Assembly: GCA_040902855.1 (NCBI GenBank)
Contig: JBBDWN010000041.1
Span: 1 to 6,414, forward strand
From: DATHWB01 sp040902855
GTDB taxonomy: Bacteria; Actinomycetota; Acidimicrobiia; Spongiisociales; ZC4RG35
Reading direction: 5' to 3'
DNA: 6,414 nucleotides
Part shown: in pieces, positions 6,215 through 6,414 of the stretch
Layout: each line of letters starts with the position of its first letter
Position numbering within the stretch: the first letter of the stretch is position 1
The notes under the pieces: generated by a model
Seen by the model: the letters and a program-made list of their open reading frames with translations, nothing else
The model's database searches: none
What the model was told of the DNA's origin: nothing
Made by a program: the position numbers and the translations under genes

Positions 6215-6414
6215 GCGAAATCCACCTGTCCTTGTAGGTCCGAGACCTTCCATTCCCCGTTTCTGAACACCATTACCGCCGATCGAAGATTCCGCTGTCC
6301 CTCGCGGACTAGCGGCTCATCCTCGAGTCGCTCGCCGGTGGCGAGGTCGTAAAGCCCGAAATCGAGAGCGGGCTCAAGGCAGTCAAGGATGACGACCTCG
6401 GTCTCACTCCGGAC
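6172..6414 (-). CDS. C-terminal part of an unrecognised protein (5' end outside window)
   Basis: An open frame enters from the right edge and runs for 80 codons to a TGA at 6174-6172. It has no usable start in the window, so it would be missed by a search for complete ORFs. Third codon positions are mostly G or C, as in the neighbouring genes. The translation reads like a soluble alpha/beta protein: near its start it has TEVVILDCLEPALDFGLYD, then a 'TGERLEDEP' turn, and near residues 49-59 'VFRNGEWKVSD'. The last pattern resembles the strand-turn-strand end of NTF2/SnoaL-like folds, but that is only an impression and I do not assign a family. There are two cysteines (residues 12 and 68 of the visible part). 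Its end overlaps the next gene by 43 nt, which suggests co-transcription with the tad genes. Coding status is fairly likely; function is unknown. Confidence 0.7.
   Translation of the reverse strand, partial: VRSETEVVILDCLEPALDFGLYDLATGERLEDEPLVREGQRNLRSAVMVFRNGEWKVSDLQGQVDFACEFAPTDRGLPSV

Larger units (their letters stand above)
1..6414 (-). other. tad (Flp/type IVc pilus) gene cluster, one probable operon
   Basis: Nine of the ten genes are supported as a same-strand set with 4-nt overlaps at four junctions (CpaB-CpaE-like, CpaE-like-tadA, tadB-tadC, tadE-second tadE), gaps of 1 or 2 nt at two, 20 nt at one and 67 nt at one. The tenth, the partial gene at the right edge, overlaps the secreted-protein gene by 43 nt. 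No promoter or terminator is visible, so both ends of the transcript lie outside the window. No prepilin peptidase, secretin or Tad lipoprotein is seen here. Confidence 0.85.

Noticed and set aside
5702..6352. 216-aa open frame on the plus strand
   Set aside because: Antisense to the secreted-protein gene and the partial upstream gene; very Arg-rich with no recognisable motif.
1..6414. tRNA, rRNA, CRISPR arrays, insertion sequences, attachment sites
   Set aside because: The window is almost completely filled by tad genes. I saw no spaced repeats, terminal inverted repeats, transposase motifs or tRNA-like cloverleaf sequence.

Overview
The window is a stretch of high-GC DNA in which every supported gene lies on the minus strand. 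Genes are packed with 4-nt start/stop overlaps or gaps of 1 to 20 nt, and there is only one real spacer, of 67 nt. The content is a tad (tight adherence, Flp-type IVc pilus) locus. The inner-membrane platform, the MinD-like ATPase, the SAF protein and the prepilins are present, but no secretin or outer-membrane lipoprotein gene is visible. This, with the GC bias, GTG starts and the style of the proteins, points to a monoderm actinobacterium, possibly of the Acidimicrobiia type. The taxonomic guess is inference.

In the direction of transcription (high to low coordinates) the layout is as follows. (1) The C-terminal part of an unrecognised protein enters from the window edge (6414-6172). (2) A secreted, cysteine- and tryptophan-rich protein with a PKD-like C-terminal region (6214-5321). 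(3) A membrane-anchored SAF/CpaB-like protein (5319-4636). (4) A MinD/CpaE(TadZ)-like protein with a P-loop lacking the usual lysines (4639-3851). (5) The TadA/CpaF secretion ATPase (3854-2553). (6) TadB (2550-1690). (7) TadC (1693-779). (8) A short spacer, C-rich in the RNA and G-rich on the other strand. (9) A small Flp-like prepilin (711-493). (10) A TadE-type pseudopilin (472-86). (11) The start of a second TadE-type pseudopilin, cut by the window edge (89-1).

Together these would build a pilus. TadA hydrolyses ATP at the cytoplasmic face of the TadB/TadC platform. The CpaE-like protein probably helps position or regulate it, and the CpaB-like protein acts on the outer side of the membrane. 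The three G|xxxxE prepilins are the substrates, and need a prepilin peptidase that is not in this window. The secreted protein at the head of the set is the least understood member and could be a surface or pilus-associated component.

The system is a known type. The points most worth a second look are the degenerate P-loop, the G-rich/C-rich element before the pilin gene, the small hairpin that overlaps a Shine-Dalgarno site, the hidden partial gene at the right edge and the secreted Cys/Trp-rich protein.
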